The notes under the pieces are model-generated. The model did no database searches. It worked only from the letters and a program-made list of their open reading frames with translations, and was not told the origin of the DNA. The position numbers and the translations under genes are program-made. A stretch of DNA of 6,545 nucleotides from an uncultured Succinatimonas sp. GTDB lineage: Bacteria; Pseudomonadota; Gammaproteobacteria; Enterobacterales; Succinivibrionaceae. The stretch is taken from assembly GCA_900552905.1 (NCBI GenBank), contig USBR01000047.1, forward strand, positions 1 through 6,545. Reading direction: 5' to 3'. The first letter of the stretch is position 1; every line of letters begins with the position of its first letter. Positions 6,475-6,545 of the stretch are shown here, in pieces.

Positions 6475-6545
6475 TTTGCGGGCTTAATTGTGGTTCTTCC
6501 GTATTGGTGTTGGAATCTCTGATGGGTAGTAACATAATTTAACAT

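Noticed and set aside
6475..6545. gltA terminator or a following promoter at the right edge
   Set aside because: I see no stem with a T-run and no convincing promoter pair in these 71 bases; the terminator probably lies beyond the window.
1..6545. Mobile elements, CRISPR arrays, tRNA or rRNA genes, toxin-antitoxin or defence genes
   Set aside because: All coding space is taken by five core genes, and the intergenic stretches are short, with no regularly spaced repeats, cloverleaf or transposase sequence.

Overview
The window holds five complete, well-recognised housekeeping genes and nothing that looks like a mobile, defence or novel system. Protein sequences resemble gammaproteobacterial (E. 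coli-type) homologues: PdxH, PurU and GltA carry long blocks nearly identical to what I recall of the E. coli proteins. Base composition is moderately AT-rich, and intergenic regions are strongly AT-rich. An acetate kinase gene without an adjacent phosphotransacetylase gene, a MsbA-like exporter without lpxK, and a likely FNR-type box suggest a facultative or strictly anaerobic gammaproteobacterium. A relative of the Succinivibrionaceae is my guess, but this is inference and not proven here.

Layout from left to right: two back-to-back terminator hairpins (1-69), one for a gene arriving from the left outside the window and one for the leftward ABC exporter gene. Next come the MsbA-like ABC exporter (84-1898, minus), the ackA terminator (1912-1941) with a second hairpin beside it, and acetate kinase ackA (1999-3219, minus). 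A 207-bp divergent control region (3220-3426) carries an FNR-like box and a palindrome. Then follow pdxH (3427-4071, plus), a bidirectional terminator (4080-4111) between convergent genes, and purU (4128-4967, minus). A 193-bp divergent control region (4968-5160) contains several repeats and a long inverted repeat. The last gene is citrate synthase gltA (5161-6474, plus). The final 71 bases (6475-6545) contain no gene, terminator or clear promoter that I can support.

Each gene appears to be its own transcription unit, bounded by hairpin terminators or divergent promoters; the one possible read-through pair is ackA into the ABC exporter. The genes do not form one pathway. ackA and gltA sit on the two sides of the acetyl-CoA branch point (acetate and ATP formation versus citrate entry). 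purU returns formate and free tetrahydrofolate from the one-carbon pool, pdxH makes the cofactor PLP, and the ABC exporter most likely serves the envelope. The interest lies mainly in the regulatory DNA between the genes.
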